Source: an uncultured Acidobacteriia bacterium
Lineage (GTDB): Bacteria > Acidobacteriota > Terriglobia > Bryobacterales > Bryobacteraceae
Length of the DNA: 64,000 bases
Assembly (NCBI GenBank): GCA_903909435.1
Contig: CAIVVT010000051.1
Coordinates: 1 to 64,000, forward strand
Direction: 5' to 3'
The position numbers were made by a program, and so were the translations under genes. The notes beneath the pieces are model-generated. The model did not search any database and had not been told where the DNA came from. It was given only the letters and a program-made list of their open reading frames with translations. This document shows positions 33,781 through 44,947 of this stretch, one piece after another. Within the stretch, counting starts at the first letter, position 1; every line of letters starts with the position of its first letter.

Positions 33781-35736
33781 ATGAATATTGTGTTTGCAGT
33801 CATTGAACGTAGAATCCGCGAAGGCGTTACCGCATACCTGTCGGGACAGGTCGCGGAGTTGCCGCCGATTGCCGTAGAGCAGCCCAAAGAATCGTCGTTT
33901 GGCGAGTTTGCCTTGCCGGTCGCTTTCAGTCTGGCGCGCCAGTTACGCAAAGCGCCGCGCGCCATTGCCGCGGAGATCGCGGCCGGATTGCCGCCCATCG
34001 CGGGAGTCGCTTCCATCGAGATCGCCGGCGGCGGATTTCTTAATCTGCGCCTGGACCGCGGCGCCTACGCCGAAGGCCTGCTGCGCGGCGAGGACGTTCC
34101 CTCCGTGATCGTTCCGGGCAAGGTGATCGTCGAGCACACTAACATCAATCCGAACAAAGCGGCGCACATCGGCCACCTGCGCAACGCGGTTCTGGGAGAC
34201 ACTTTTGTCCGCATGTTGCGCGCCTGCGGCCGCAAGGTCGAGGTTCAAAACTACATCGACAACACCGGCGTTCAAGTCGCCGATGTGGTTGTGGGATTCC
34301 ACCAACTGGAACGCAAGACGCCGGACGATGTCCGCGCGCTCATCGCGGCCGGCCGGTTCGATTACTATTGCTGGGATCTCTACGCCGCCACGTCGCTGTA
34401 TTACAAGTCCCATTCCGAGGCGAAACAATTGCAGCGCGACGCCCTGCACGACATCGAGAGCGGCGCAGGCGTGGTGGCCGAACTAGGACATCTGATTGCC
34501 GACGCGATTGTCGAATGCCATCTGACCACGATGCTGCGCCTGGGCATCACCTACGACGTGCTGCCGCGCGAGAGTGAGATTCTGCACCTGCAGTTCTGGG
34601 CCACCGCCTTCGAACTGCTGAAGGAGCGCGGCGCGATCTACCTCGAAACGGAAGGCAAGAACGCGGGCTGTTACGTCATGGCGGGCTCGCACTTCCGCGA
34701 GAACGCGGGTGACGAGGATTCCAAGGTGATCGTACGCTCGAACGGGACCGTCACCTACGTCGGCAAAGACATCGCGTATCAGATGTGGAAGTTCGGCATT
34801 CTGGGCAAGGACTTCCACTACAAACCGCTGCGGACTTACGACGACGGGCATGTCGCCTGGGTCGCCACGAGCGAGCCGTACGACGGTGTGTCGCCGCAAT
34901 TTGGTCACGGGACCGAGGTCTACAACGTTATCGACTCGCGCCAGTCTTACTTGCAGGACGTGGTCGTGGCGGGGCTGCGCGCGCTAGGGTTCCCCGATCA
35001 GGCGGAGAAGTCCGTTCACTTCGGCTACGAGATGGTCGCCCTGACTCCGCGCACGTGCGTCGAGTTGGAGATTCCCGTCAGTGAGGAAGACAAGCAGAAG
35101 CCCTACGTGCTGGTTTCCGGCCGTCTCGGACTCGGCGTGAAGGCGGACGACCTGATCGACAAACTGACCGAGAAAGCGCGCTACGAGGTGGACTCGCGCC
35201 ACGCCGAAAAAAGCGCTGCGGACCGGGCCGCCGTGGCCCGCGATATCGCGGTCGGGGCACTGCGCTATTTCCTGCTGAAGTTCACTCGCAACACCGTGAT
35301 CGCGTTCGACCTGCAGGAGGCGCTCAGCTTTGAAGGCGAGACGGGACCATACGTCCAATACGCGGCCGTGCGTGCGCGGAACATCTTCCGGAAATTCGCG
35401 GAACGCGGCTTGACGCTGCCCGATTTCGCGACGGTGCTCGACGCGGCGGCCATGGGACGCCAGTTGGCGGACGAGAACTGCTGGCAATTGCTGGTGGCGG
35501 CGTCGAAGGCGTTCAAGGCGATCGAAAGCGCGCTTGCGAGTGGCGAACCCGCCGCTGTGGCGAAGTACGCATTCACGCTGGCCCAGTCGTTCAACGTGTT
35601 TTACCACGACTATCAGGTGCTGACGGAAGCGGACCCGGAGAAGCGCGCCTTCCTGCTGTGGATGACCGACTATTTCCGCAAGCAGTTGGAGTCCACGCTG
35701 GGGATTCTAGGGATACCGGCGCCGGAATACATGTAG
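33781..35736 (+). CDS. argS: Arginyl-tRNA synthetase
   Basis: The 651-residue class I aminoacyl-tRNA synthetase charges tRNA-Arg. It shows the N-terminal additional domain (1-110), the HIGH motif as HIGH at 129-132 in NPNKAAHIGHLRN, and the C-terminal DALR anticodon-binding domain. The KMSKS-type loop reads LVSGRLGLGVKADDLI, a known kind of departure in ArgS. At 651 residues it is longer than the E. coli enzyme (577), with extra sequence in the catalytic domain. ATG 33781 is the natural start; the frame is open for 12 codons upstream. It is the only visible argS. Confidence 0.93.
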   Translation: MNIVFAVIERRIREGVTAYLSGQVAELPPIAVEQPKESSFGEFALPVAFSLARQLRKAPRAIAAEIAAGLPPIAGVASIEIAGGGFLNLRLDRGAYAEGLLRGEDVPSVIVPGKVIVEHTNINPNKAAHIGHLRNAVLGDTFVRMLRACGRKVEVQNYIDNTGVQVADVVVGFHQLERKTPDDVRALIAAGRFDYYCWDLYAATSLYYKSHSEAKQLQRDALHDIESGAGVVAELGHLIADAIVECHLTTMLRLGITYDVLPRESEILHLQFWATAFELLKERGAIYLETEGKNAGCYVMAGSHFRENAGDEDSKVIVRSNGTVTYVGKDIAYQMWKFGILGKDFHYKPLRTYDDGHVAWVATSEPYDGVSPQFGHGTEVYNVIDSRQSYLQDVVVAGLRALGFPDQAEKSVHFGYEMVALTPRTCVELEIPVSEEDKQKPYVLVSGRLGLGVKADDLIDKLTEKARYEVDSRHAEKSAADRAAVARDIAVGALRYFLLKFTRNTVIAFDLQEALSFEGETGPYVQYAAVRARNIFRKFAERGLTLPDFATVLDAAAMGRQLADENCWQLLVAASKAFKAIESALASGEPAAVAKYAFTLAQSFNVFYHDYQVLTEADPEKRAFLLWMTDYFRKQLESTLGILGIPAPEYM

Positions 35737-35876
35737 GCCCGGGGGCGGCGGGACACCCCGGGTTTGAGGCAGGCAGACCGTGCGGACTGGTACTTCCGAG
35801 ACCCGCTACAACCGCGATTCCTGTATTTTGAATCCTGATGGGCTTACCATCAAGATTGCTAATCCCTATGCTCTCC

Positions 35877-37964
35877 ATGCGTTTTCTTTCCACCGGCCTG
35901 TTCCTCGTCTCCAGTCTTCTGCTCGTGGCACAGCCGACCCCGCCCGTTGCTAAGCGCGTCCCGCACGAGGAAGTCCGGCACGGGGCTACCCTCACGGACA
36001 ATTACTTCTGGCTGCGCGAGAAAACGAACCCGGATGTGGTCAATTACCTTGAGGCGGAGAACGCCTACACCGAGGCGATGACGCGGGACTTGAAGCCTCT
36101 TCAGGACACGCTGTACAAAGAGATGCTGGGACGCGTCAAGCAGACCGACATGGCCGTGCCCGCCCACCGCGGCGATTTCCTGTACTACACGCGTACCGAG
36201 GAAGGGAAGCAGTATCCGATCTATTGCCGCAAGCATGGCCCGGACGGTCACGAGGAGGTTCTGCTGGACCCGAACGAGCTCGGCGAAGGCAAGAAGTTCG
36301 TCTCCATCGGAGCCATCGCCTATAGCGACGACCAGAACCTGATGGCCTATACGACGGACTTCGTCGGCTTCCGGCAGTACCAGTTGAATGTGAAGGACCT
36401 GCGTTCGGGCAAGACGTTTGCGGACACTTACGAACGCGTGGATTCCGTCGAATGGGCCGCGGATAACAAGACGCTGTTCCTGGTCACCGAAGACGCCACG
36501 ACGAAGCGCTCGGACACGCTTTGGCGGCACGCCCTCGGTACTGAGAAGTTCGACAAGGTGTACGAGGAAAAGGACGCTCTATATAGCATTCACCTGGAGA
36601 AGACGCGGGATCTGAAGTACCTCATGCTCAACATCGGCAGCACGGACACGAGTGAGGTCCGCTATCTGGCGACGGACAAGACAGATGAAGAGTTCAAGGT
36701 GTTTCAGGTGCGCGAGAAGAAGGTGCGCTACTACCTGGATCACCGTGAGGCACTGTTCTACATCCGCACAAATGACAATGCCAAGGACTTCAAGGTCCTG
36801 ACTTCGACGGAAGCCACGCTAGCGACTCCCAAGAAGTGGAAAGTATTCCTGGCGCATAAGGAAGGCGATCTCATCCAGGGGCTCGACCTGTTCCACAACT
36901 TTGCCGTCGCGGTGGTTAAGTCGGAGGCGCTGACCGAGCTGCGCCTCTTTGACTTCACCAAACACGGCTGGTTCAATATTACGTTTCCGGAACCTGTCTA
37001 CGCCGTCTCCCCCGGTGACACGCCGGATTACGAATCGACGACTTACCGCTTCAATTACCAGAGTCTGGTGACCCCGCCCAGTGTTTATGAATACAACACT
37101 GGCGTGCACATGTCGCTGCTGCTGAAGCGGCAGGAAGTTCTGGGCGGTTACGATCCGGCGCAGTACGTTTCCGAGCGGCAATGGGCGGTTGCGCGCGACG
37201 GCGTGAAAGTCCCGCTCTCCATCGTGTACAAGAAAGGCGTGCAGCGGGATGGCAAGGCGCCGCTGTTCCTGTATGCCTACGGATCTTACGGCTACGGGAC
37301 GGCGGCGACTTTCTCCAGCTCGCGTCTCAGCTTGCTCGACCGCGGGATGATCTATGTCATCGCGCATATCCGGGGCGGGAACGAGCTGGGCGAGAAGTGG
37401 CACGACGACGGCATGTTGATGAAGAAGAAGAACACCTTCTTCGATTTCGTGGACAGCGCCGAATGGCTGGTCAAGGAGAAGTGGACGTCGTCGGACCGCC
37501 TGGTGATTGAAGGCGGCAGCGCGGGCGGGTTGCTGATGGGCGCAGTCGTCAATTTGCGGCCCGATCTGTTCCGCGCCGTCCACGCGGCAGTGCCGTTCGT
37601 GGACGTGATGAACACGATGATGGACGCGTCTCTGCCCCTCACGGTGGGCGAGTACCTCGAATGGGGCAATCCGAACGAGAAGGAGGCTTACGACTATATG
37701 AAGTCCTACAGCCCGTACGACAATCTGGAGAAACGCGCCTACCCCGCCATGCTGGTGACTACCAGCTTCCACGACAGCCAGGTGATGTATTGGGAGCCGG
37801 CCAAGTATGTCGCGCGCCTGCGCACTTTGAAGACGGATTCGAACGCGCTGCTGCTGAAATGCAAGATGGACCCGGCCGGCCACGGCGGCGCCTCGGGCCG
37901 GTATGACCGAGTGAAAGACCAGGCTTTCGAATACGCCTGGCTGTTGAGCCAGCTTCCTCACTAA
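35877..37964 (+). CDS. Exported prolyl oligopeptidase (S9A family)
   Basis: This serine peptidase of ~695 residues cleaves short peptides after proline. A signal peptide (MRFLSTGLFLVSSLLLVAQ) is followed by the N-terminal seven-bladed propeller, and then the alpha/beta-hydrolase domain starting near KVPLSIVYKKG. The catalytic triad is S548 in GGSAGG, D633 in FHDSQV and H669 in AGHGG. It probably digests proline-rich peptides in the periplasm. ATG 35877 starts the signal peptide; ATGs at 35868 and 35838 are in frame but would add 3-13 residues. No ribosome site is clear. It follows argS by 140 bp. Confidence 0.92.
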   Translation: MRFLSTGLFLVSSLLLVAQPTPPVAKRVPHEEVRHGATLTDNYFWLREKTNPDVVNYLEAENAYTEAMTRDLKPLQDTLYKEMLGRVKQTDMAVPAHRGDFLYYTRTEEGKQYPIYCRKHGPDGHEEVLLDPNELGEGKKFVSIGAIAYSDDQNLMAYTTDFVGFRQYQLNVKDLRSGKTFADTYERVDSVEWAADNKTLFLVTEDATTKRSDTLWRHALGTEKFDKVYEEKDALYSIHLEKTRDLKYLMLNIGSTDTSEVRYLATDKTDEEFKVFQVREKKVRYYLDHREALFYIRTNDNAKDFKVLTSTEATLATPKKWKVFLAHKEGDLIQGLDLFHNFAVAVVKSEALTELRLFDFTKHGWFNITFPEPVYAVSPGDTPDYESTTYRFNYQSLVTPPSVYEYNTGVHMSLLLKRQEVLGGYDPAQYVSERQWAVARDGVKVPLSIVYKKGVQRDGKAPLFLYAYGSYGYGTAATFSSSRLSLLDRGMIYVIAHIRGGNELGEKWHDDGMLMKKKNTFFDFVDSAEWLVKEKWTSSDRLVIEGGSAGGLLMGAVVNLRPDLFRAVHAAVPFVDVMNTMMDASLPLTVGEYLEWGNPNEKEAYDYMKSYSPYDNLEKRAYPAMLVTTSFHDSQVMYWEPAKYVARLRTLKTDSNALLLKCKMDPAGHGGASGRYDRVKDQAFEYAWLLSQLPH

Positions 37965-37979
37965 GCAGGGGGGACGCTT

Positions 37980-39086
37980 CTAAGCGTAGGGCAGCTTGAG
38001 CCCGTCCATGATGCCCTTCATGTAACCGAAGGCCAGCAATTGGCCCATAAAGGCATAGCCCGGATGGTCGTTCGCTTCGCCTTCAAGCGTCGGCGCGTGA
38101 TCGGGACGCAGGGGCCCGACGAAACCGTTCTCGTGATACACCTGCAGCATCCGCGCCATGTCCGTGGGGCCGTTGTCGTGGAACGTCTCGACGAAGTGCT
38201 CGCGCGTACCCTTGATATCCCTGAAGTGGACGAAAAAGATCTTCTTCTGGCGGCACCACTCTTTGGCCAGCGCCTCGATGTCCTCGCCCATCGCTTTGAA
38301 ATTCGCCTGGCAGAATGTGATTCCGTTGAGCGGACTGGGCACGATGTCGAGCACGCGCCGGTAGTTCTTCGCGCTGGTCAGAATGCGTCCGATGCCGCGT
38401 AACGGGGAAATCGGCGGATCGTCGGGGTGCAATGCCATCTTGATGCCTGCCTTCTCGGCCACCGGCATTACCGCTTTCAGGAAGTATTCGAGGTTCGCCC
38501 AGACCTTCTCTTCGGAAACTTCTCCGAATTCCGTCGGACCCTGCGCACGAGCGGCTTCCGCATCGAATTCCGTGGTCAGCGCACCGCCGCGTTCGTGCTG
38601 GTCGCTCTTGGTGCGATACCAGCCGAGGCCGGCCATCCAGTTGTAGCAGAGCACCGGGATCTCAGCCTTGCCTAGGGCGTCGATAGCCGCCTTGTAATTC
38701 TCGATCTCCTCGTCGCGTCCTTCCAGGCCGAGCTTGATCTTCTCGGCCGGCACCGGGTGGCTTTCCACTCCGGCAATCGAGATTCCCTGTTCCAAAAAAT
38801 CGGCCTTGATCCGGCGCAGAGTCGGCAGGTACTGCTCGCGCCGGACCTTGCTCAACTCGCCGCTGACACCCGCGATGGCGTAGTTGACACCGATCTGTTT
38901 CATCAGACGCAGGCGCGAGGTCTGGCCCGGTCCAGCGACGTGGGCGAAGTGAATACCGGGCTTCTGGGTGGATGCGTGGCGGTCGGGATAGGCCAGAGAG
39001 TTGCTGGCCGTCGCCGCAACGAGGGCCGTTCCGCCCAGAGCTTTCACGCTCGTCTGCAGGCAATCGCGTCTGGTGATTCCGGACAT
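37980..39086 (-). CDS. Tat-exported mannonate-dehydratase-like protein
   Basis: The 368-residue product matches UxuA (mannonate dehydratase), a metal-dependent TIM-barrel enzyme of hexuronate breakdown. Signature parts are MALHPDDPPISPLRGIGRI, FVHFRDIKG and LRPDHAPTLEGEAND, all carrying the metal or substrate ligands. The N-terminus MSGITRRDCLQTSVKALGGTALVAATA is a twin-arginine signal, which is unusual because UxuA acts in the cytoplasm. Either the enzyme works on uronates in the periplasm or it is a paralogue with another role. AAGGAG nine bases before ATG fixes the start. Neither uxaC nor kdg genes are near. Confidence 0.82.
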   Translation of the reverse strand: MSGITRRDCLQTSVKALGGTALVAATASNSLAYPDRHASTQKPGIHFAHVAGPGQTSRLRLMKQIGVNYAIAGVSGELSKVRREQYLPTLRRIKADFLEQGISIAGVESHPVPAEKIKLGLEGRDEEIENYKAAIDALGKAEIPVLCYNWMAGLGWYRTKSDQHERGGALTTEFDAEAARAQGPTEFGEVSEEKVWANLEYFLKAVMPVAEKAGIKMALHPDDPPISPLRGIGRILTSAKNYRRVLDIVPSPLNGITFCQANFKAMGEDIEALAKEWCRQKKIFFVHFRDIKGTREHFVETFHDNGPTDMARMLQVYHENGFVGPLRPDHAPTLEGEANDHPGYAFMGQLLAFGYMKGIMDGLKLPYA

Positions 39087-39420
39087 GGGTTTGTCTCCTT
39101 CTCAACCGCACCAAAACACAAAATCGGACCGGCTATCGCACTCGCCCGCCAGTGTTGAACAGGAGACGATGCGCCTGCCGGAGCCGGTCCGATGCAATCC
39201 TCGCGCTAGACCCGTTTCACCTTTTCCGTAGCCCGATGATCCCGCGCCCGAAGCGTCGCAGTCAGCAGAGAGCCGCGAACGTCAGAGAGCGGCCAATCGT
39301 CGCACCGCGCAAGGGTCCCTCTCTGACGTTTGCAGCTCCGTGCTGACTATGAATAAGTGCGAACTGGCGGCGGTTCATAGGAAAGGTGAAACCGGCCTAA
39401 CTCTGCGCCAACCGCGATGC
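39087..39420. other. Intergenic region with a large inverted repeat
   Basis: These 334 bp separate two same-strand genes. The dominant feature is the 89-bp near-palindrome at 39260-39348. The rest has no ribosome site, open frame or recognised RNA. Confidence 0.5.
39260..39348. repeat. 89-bp near-palindromic element (long inverted repeat)
   Basis: Left arm 39260-39294 and right arm 39314-39348 are 35 nt each and match at 29 positions, around a 19-nt centre. Shared words are AGTCAGCA, GAGC and AACGTCAGAGAG. The arms would fold into one long hairpin in RNA or single-stranded DNA. It lies about 72 bp after the sugar-isomerase stop codon in the reverse direction. Possibilities are a terminator, a mobile MITE-like element or a structured RNA. 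Confidence 0.65.
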
Positions 39421-40284
39421 TTAGCCGTGGATCTTCTTGAAATTCGCCAGGCAAGTCTCGACGGTTTGCAGCGAAGGCGTATCGTAGCCCTCCTGCTCGA
39501 TCAGGTAGAACTCGACGCCGCCAACCTTTTCCGCTTCCTTGAAGATCTCTTTCCACGGCGCTTTGCCTTCGCCGAACAGGACTTTGTAGCCCTTGTCGGG
39601 AGACCATTCCTTCAGGTGCAGCGAGCGGATGCGGCCGGGGTTCGCTTTGATCCACGCAACCGGGTCGTTGCCCGTCTCGACGCAGGTGCCGACGTCGAGT
39701 TGCAGCATCACGTCCTTGCCCGTGTTCTTGGCCAGGACCTCGATCGGCTTCACGCCGCCGATCGGTTTCCACTCGGCGTCGTGGTTGTGATATCCCGCTT
39801 TGATGCCGGCCGACTTGAACTTGTCACCGGTCGTATTCAACGTCTCGGCCACTTCTTTCCAACCGTCGGCCGTCGTGATCTCTTTGCCCGGGTGCGCCAT
39901 CACAATGTACTTGCTTCCGAGGATGGAATTCAGGTCCAGCGCCTTCTGGATGCCATCGCCGTGGAAGCTCTCTCCGCCGTTGTGCGTGGACGAGCACTTC
40001 AGGCCGACACCGTCGAGCAGTTTGCGGACTTCCTTCGCGTATTCGGGCGTCCAGGAGAAGTAAGCGCTGTAAAACTCGACCACTTCATAGCCCTGCTTGG
40101 CAACCGCCGTTACGGTACCGGGCAGGTCTTTGGGAAGGACGTCGCGGACCGAGTAAAGCTCCAGCCCGATTGGGATATGCTTGCCCTTCGCGGACAAGGA
40201 CAAAGAGGATACGGCCGAAGCGGCGAGGCCCGTCGAGAGGCTTGTCGCAAGGAACGACCTGCGGGAATAGGATTCTCTTACCAT
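39421..40284 (-). CDS. Tat-exported sugar phosphate isomerase/epimerase-like TIM-barrel protein
   Basis: The 287-residue product has a twin-arginine signal, YSRRSFLATSLSTGLAASAVS at 6-26, and an AP-endonuclease-2-type TIM barrel (IPIGLELYSVRDVLPKDLPGTVTAVAKQGYEVVEFY). Metal-ligand candidates are in GYHNHDAEW, LQLDVGTCVETG and SLHLKEW. This family isomerises or epimerises sugars or cyclitols and is expanded, often as exported forms, in Solibacter-like bacteria. The substrate is unknown. It sits on the same strand as the UxuA-like gene but is separated by 334 bp and the inverted repeat. Confidence 0.82.
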   Translation of the reverse strand: MVRESYSRRSFLATSLSTGLAASAVSSLSLSAKGKHIPIGLELYSVRDVLPKDLPGTVTAVAKQGYEVVEFYSAYFSWTPEYAKEVRKLLDGVGLKCSSTHNGGESFHGDGIQKALDLNSILGSKYIVMAHPGKEITTADGWKEVAETLNTTGDKFKSAGIKAGYHNHDAEWKPIGGVKPIEVLAKNTGKDVMLQLDVGTCVETGNDPVAWIKANPGRIRSLHLKEWSPDKGYKVLFGEGKAPWKEIFKEAEKVGGVEFYLIEQEGYDTPSLQTVETCLANFKKIHG

Positions 40285-40370
40285 GGTGACAAAAACATAT
40301 CACAGCCAGAGGCTGGGGTAATCCCTCGAACCCTGCCGGTGTGCGCTGGACGCCGGTAAATCACCCGTCA

Positions 40371-40853
40371 TCAGTCGAATTCGCGTTTGGGTTCAGCCTG
40401 GTCCGGACCGACTCGTCCCACGACGACAGCGGCTCGGAAGTAGTTTTCGCCGCGCACGGGCGCTCCGGCCATTCTGCGCAGCATTGCAATTTGCCCGAAG
40501 TGCGTGAAGGCATCGGCCACGGGTCCCTGGAACAATTTCTCCACGGACATGCCAAGCGGCTCGCCGGTCGCCAAACGCGCGTCAAATCGACGGAGTGTGT
40601 CAAAGAAGCGCGCGGTTTCGTCCGGCCACGGCAGCGGTGTGGAATCGTGCCACTCCATGCGGCCGTCGGCAATGGCGATGGCCCAGTCGAAGAGATCGCC
40701 GATGTGCGCGAGAATTTCCGCGGGGGTGCGCGTCTTCTCCGAAGCCCGGAAGCCGGCGAAGTCCTCCGGGGCGCCGCGGAGCGTCTTGCCGCCGCGATAG
40801 GCGAGTGTGGCCAACGTGTGCCGTAGGAGTTGCACGGAAGGGTCTAGGTCCAT
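40371..40853 (-). CDS. DinB-superfamily protein
   Basis: The 160-residue product MDLDPSVQLLRHTLATLAYRGG... shows the four-helix bundle pattern of the DinB/YfiT superfamily. The segment TPAEILAHIGDLFDWAIAIADG carries the first histidine, and TRFF/FDTLRRFDARL follows; the third ligand region ADAFTHFGQIAMLRRMAG has H. Family members bind a metal and transfer thiol or other groups, but most are uncharacterised. GGGAG eight bases before ATG 40853 decides the start, although the frame is open much further upstream into the divergent hut promoter region. Confidence 0.7.
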   Translation of the reverse strand: MDLDPSVQLLRHTLATLAYRGGKTLRGAPEDFAGFRASEKTRTPAEILAHIGDLFDWAIAIADGRMEWHDSTPLPWPDETARFFDTLRRFDARLATGEPLGMSVEKLFQGPVADAFTHFGQIAMLRRMAGAPVRGENYFRAAVVVGRVGPDQAEPKREFD

Positions 40854-40996
40854 CGAATTTGCTCCCGAATCTGGAATCGTGACTCTGGTATTCTCGCCCA
40901 AGCCGGGCGGCGAATGGGAATCGCGCCGCTGCCGGGTTCGTCCGCACCCCTTGCGAAGGGAGCATTGAGACCCATATCGTGAAGGCGGAGTTGCCC

Positions 40997-42681
<1,685 letters not shown>

Positions 42682-42685
<4 letters not shown>

Positions 42686-43977
42686 ACTCCTCGCTGCTGA
42701 TCCGCAACATCGGTCAACTGCTGACGCTGCGTGGGCCTGCCGGGCCTCGCCGGGGCGCGCACTTGAGCGAACTGGGCATCGTGCGGAACGGAGCTGTGCT
42801 CACTTGCGAGGGGAAGATTGCGAGCGCTGGCCCGGCTGCTGAAGTCGAGTCTCTTGCGGCCTCGCGGAGTGCCCGCGAAATCGACGTCCAGGGCCGGATC
42901 GTCATGCCCGGATTCGTCGATAGCCACACGCACCTTGTCTTCGGCCCGCCGCGCCTGATGGACTTCGAAATGCGGCTCGAGGGCGCGGATTATCACGCCA
43001 TCGCCGCGGCCGGCGGGGGAATCCGTGCGAGCATGAGCGCCGTGCGCGCTCTCTCCGCAGATCGACTCGCACTGCAGGCCCGTCGCCATCTCGCGGAGTT
43101 CGCTCGCTGTGGAACTACGACGCTCGAAGCCAAGTCGGGTTATGCGCTGGATGAATCCAACGAGTGCAAGGTTTTGGAACTGCTGCGCGATCTGGACGGC
43201 AAGCCCCTCGACATCGTTCCAACCTACCTGGGCGCGCACGTCACGCCTCCGGAATTCGACGCGCGATGCGACAACTACATCGACTGGATCATTCGCCGCA
43301 TGCTGCCGCTGCTGAGCGAGCAGCGGTTGGCGCGCTTTGTGGACGTGTATTGCGACCGGGGCGCCTTCACGCTCCAGCAGGCTCGCCGGTATCTGGAAGC
43401 GGCGTGCGCCTTGGGCTTCGGCGTGCGCGTACATGCGGAGCAGTTCGCGAATACGGGCGCAGCTCGCCTCGCCTGCGAGTTGGGCGCGGCCAGCGTCGAT
43501 CACCTGGAGCAGGCGACGGAAGCGGATGCCGATGCACTCGGGAAATCCTCGACCGTGGCGACGCTGCTGCCCGGCTCGGTTTTTCACCTGTCGCTCGAAC
43601 GCTATGCGCCCGCGCGAATGCTGATCGAAGCGGGCGCTGCGGTGGCGCTAGCGACCGACTTCAATCCAGGCACCAGTCCGACCGTCAGCATGCCCATGGT
43701 GATCGCGCTCGCCTGCCGCAGAATGGGCATGACCGCGGGGCAGGCCATCGTGGCTTCGACCGCAAATGGCGCGTACTCGCTGGGGCTGGGCGGCCGGACT
43801 GGCACTCTCGAAGCCGGCAAGGACGCCGACCTCGTTTTGCTTGACGTCGAAGACTATCGCGAACTGGCCTACTGGTTCGGAATGAACCCGGTCCTGACGA
43901 CGATCAAACGAGGGCGGGTGATTTATCAGCGCGGGTTCGTTTCAGATCTGGAGGACGGCGATGGACGACGACTTTAG
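42682..43977 (+). CDS. hutI: Imidazolonepropionase
   Basis: The 431-residue amidohydrolase-fold enzyme opens the imidazolone ring to give N-formimino-glutamate. The metal-binding HTH motif (H82, H84) is in [11 protein letters not shown], further ligands are in [12 protein letters not shown] and SVDHLEQ, and the aspartate in ATDFNPGTS completes the site. It is translationally coupled to hutU by an ATGA overlap and overlaps hutG by 17 bases at its 3' end. Confidence 0.95.
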
Positions 43978-44902
43978 CAGCGCTTCAGTGCCCGGCGACC
44001 CCTCATGGCCCCGAGCCAGTGAGTGGCTGGGCGGGTGGCACGCACCCTTCGCCCAGAGGAAACTGTCCGTTCTGGGAGTTCCCTCCAACACGGGCTCCAT
44101 TACGCCGGGACGCTGCGACCTCGCGCCGGCCGCGGTGCGCGAATCCCTGTATCGCTTCAGCACCTACGACATCGAGTTCGGCGATGACCTGGCATCGATT
44201 GCCGCCTATGACCGCGGCGATTTGGACGTAGCGAGAGTGGGCGTCGCCGAGGCGTTTCAGCCCATCGTCGAAGGCGTTCAGGACGCCTCGAAGGCAGCCG
44301 ACGCGCTCGTCCTGCTTGGCGGCGACAACAGCATCACGCGCGCCGGTGTGCACGGCCTGGGCCTTGATCTGAGCAAGTGCGGTCTGCTCACCCTGGACGC
44401 GCACCTCGACCTGCGCGATCTGAACCGCGGGCTCACCAACGGCAATCCCGTGCGGGCGCTCTTGCGCGACGGTTTGCCGGGACGCAATATCGTGCAGGTG
44501 GGGCTGCAGCCCTTCGCCAACTCGCGCCAGTATCACGAGGTCGCCCTCGATGCGGGCATCACGGTTTGTAGCCGTGGGGAATGCCAGCGGCTTGGCCTGG
44601 AAGCGGTGGTTGAGCGTTCGCTCGCGCAACTCTCGCACCACTGCGAGGCGATCTACGTTGACTTCGACATCGACGTGCTCGACCGCGCCTTCGCCCCCGG
44701 CTGCCCAGGCGCCCGTCCCGGTGGAATCACGCCGGCCGAACTGCGCTCCGCGGCGCGGCTGTGCGGCGAGAATTCTAAGGTGCGTATCGCCGACCTCGTG
44801 GAGGTCGATCCTGACCGCGACTTGGCCAGCGTGACCGTTTACGCGACCTGCATGTGCCTGCTCGGGTTCGCTTCTGGAGTGGCGCGCCGCAAGCATCTAT
44901 AG
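43961..44902 (+). CDS. hutG: Formimidoylglutamase (arginase family)
   Basis: The 313-residue ureohydrolase-fold enzyme splits N-formimino-glutamate into glutamate and formamide. Mn-ligand motifs are DAHLD (146-150) and DFDID (234-238). The first motif, GGDNS (N123), has Asn where arginases have His; as far as I recall Bacillus-type HutG also has GGDNS, so activity is expected. GGAGG precedes the ATG, which lies inside the end of hutI. This completes a hutUIG operon; hutH, for the first step, is not in the window. Confidence 0.92.
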   Translation: MDDDFSSASVPGDPSWPRASEWLGGWHAPFAQRKLSVLGVPSNTGSITPGRCDLAPAAVRESLYRFSTYDIEFGDDLASIAAYDRGDLDVARVGVAEAFQPIVEGVQDASKAADALVLLGGDNSITRAGVHGLGLDLSKCGLLTLDAHLDLRDLNRGLTNGNPVRALLRDGLPGRNIVQVGLQPFANSRQYHEVALDAGITVCSRGECQRLGLEAVVERSLAQLSHHCEAIYVDFDIDVLDRAFAPGCPGARPGGITPAELRSAARLCGENSKVRIADLVEVDPDRDLASVTVYATCMCLLGFASGVARRKHL

Positions 44903-44947
44903 CCTGCGTTGCCACACGCGCGGGTACCCCATATGATTGAGGGGACT

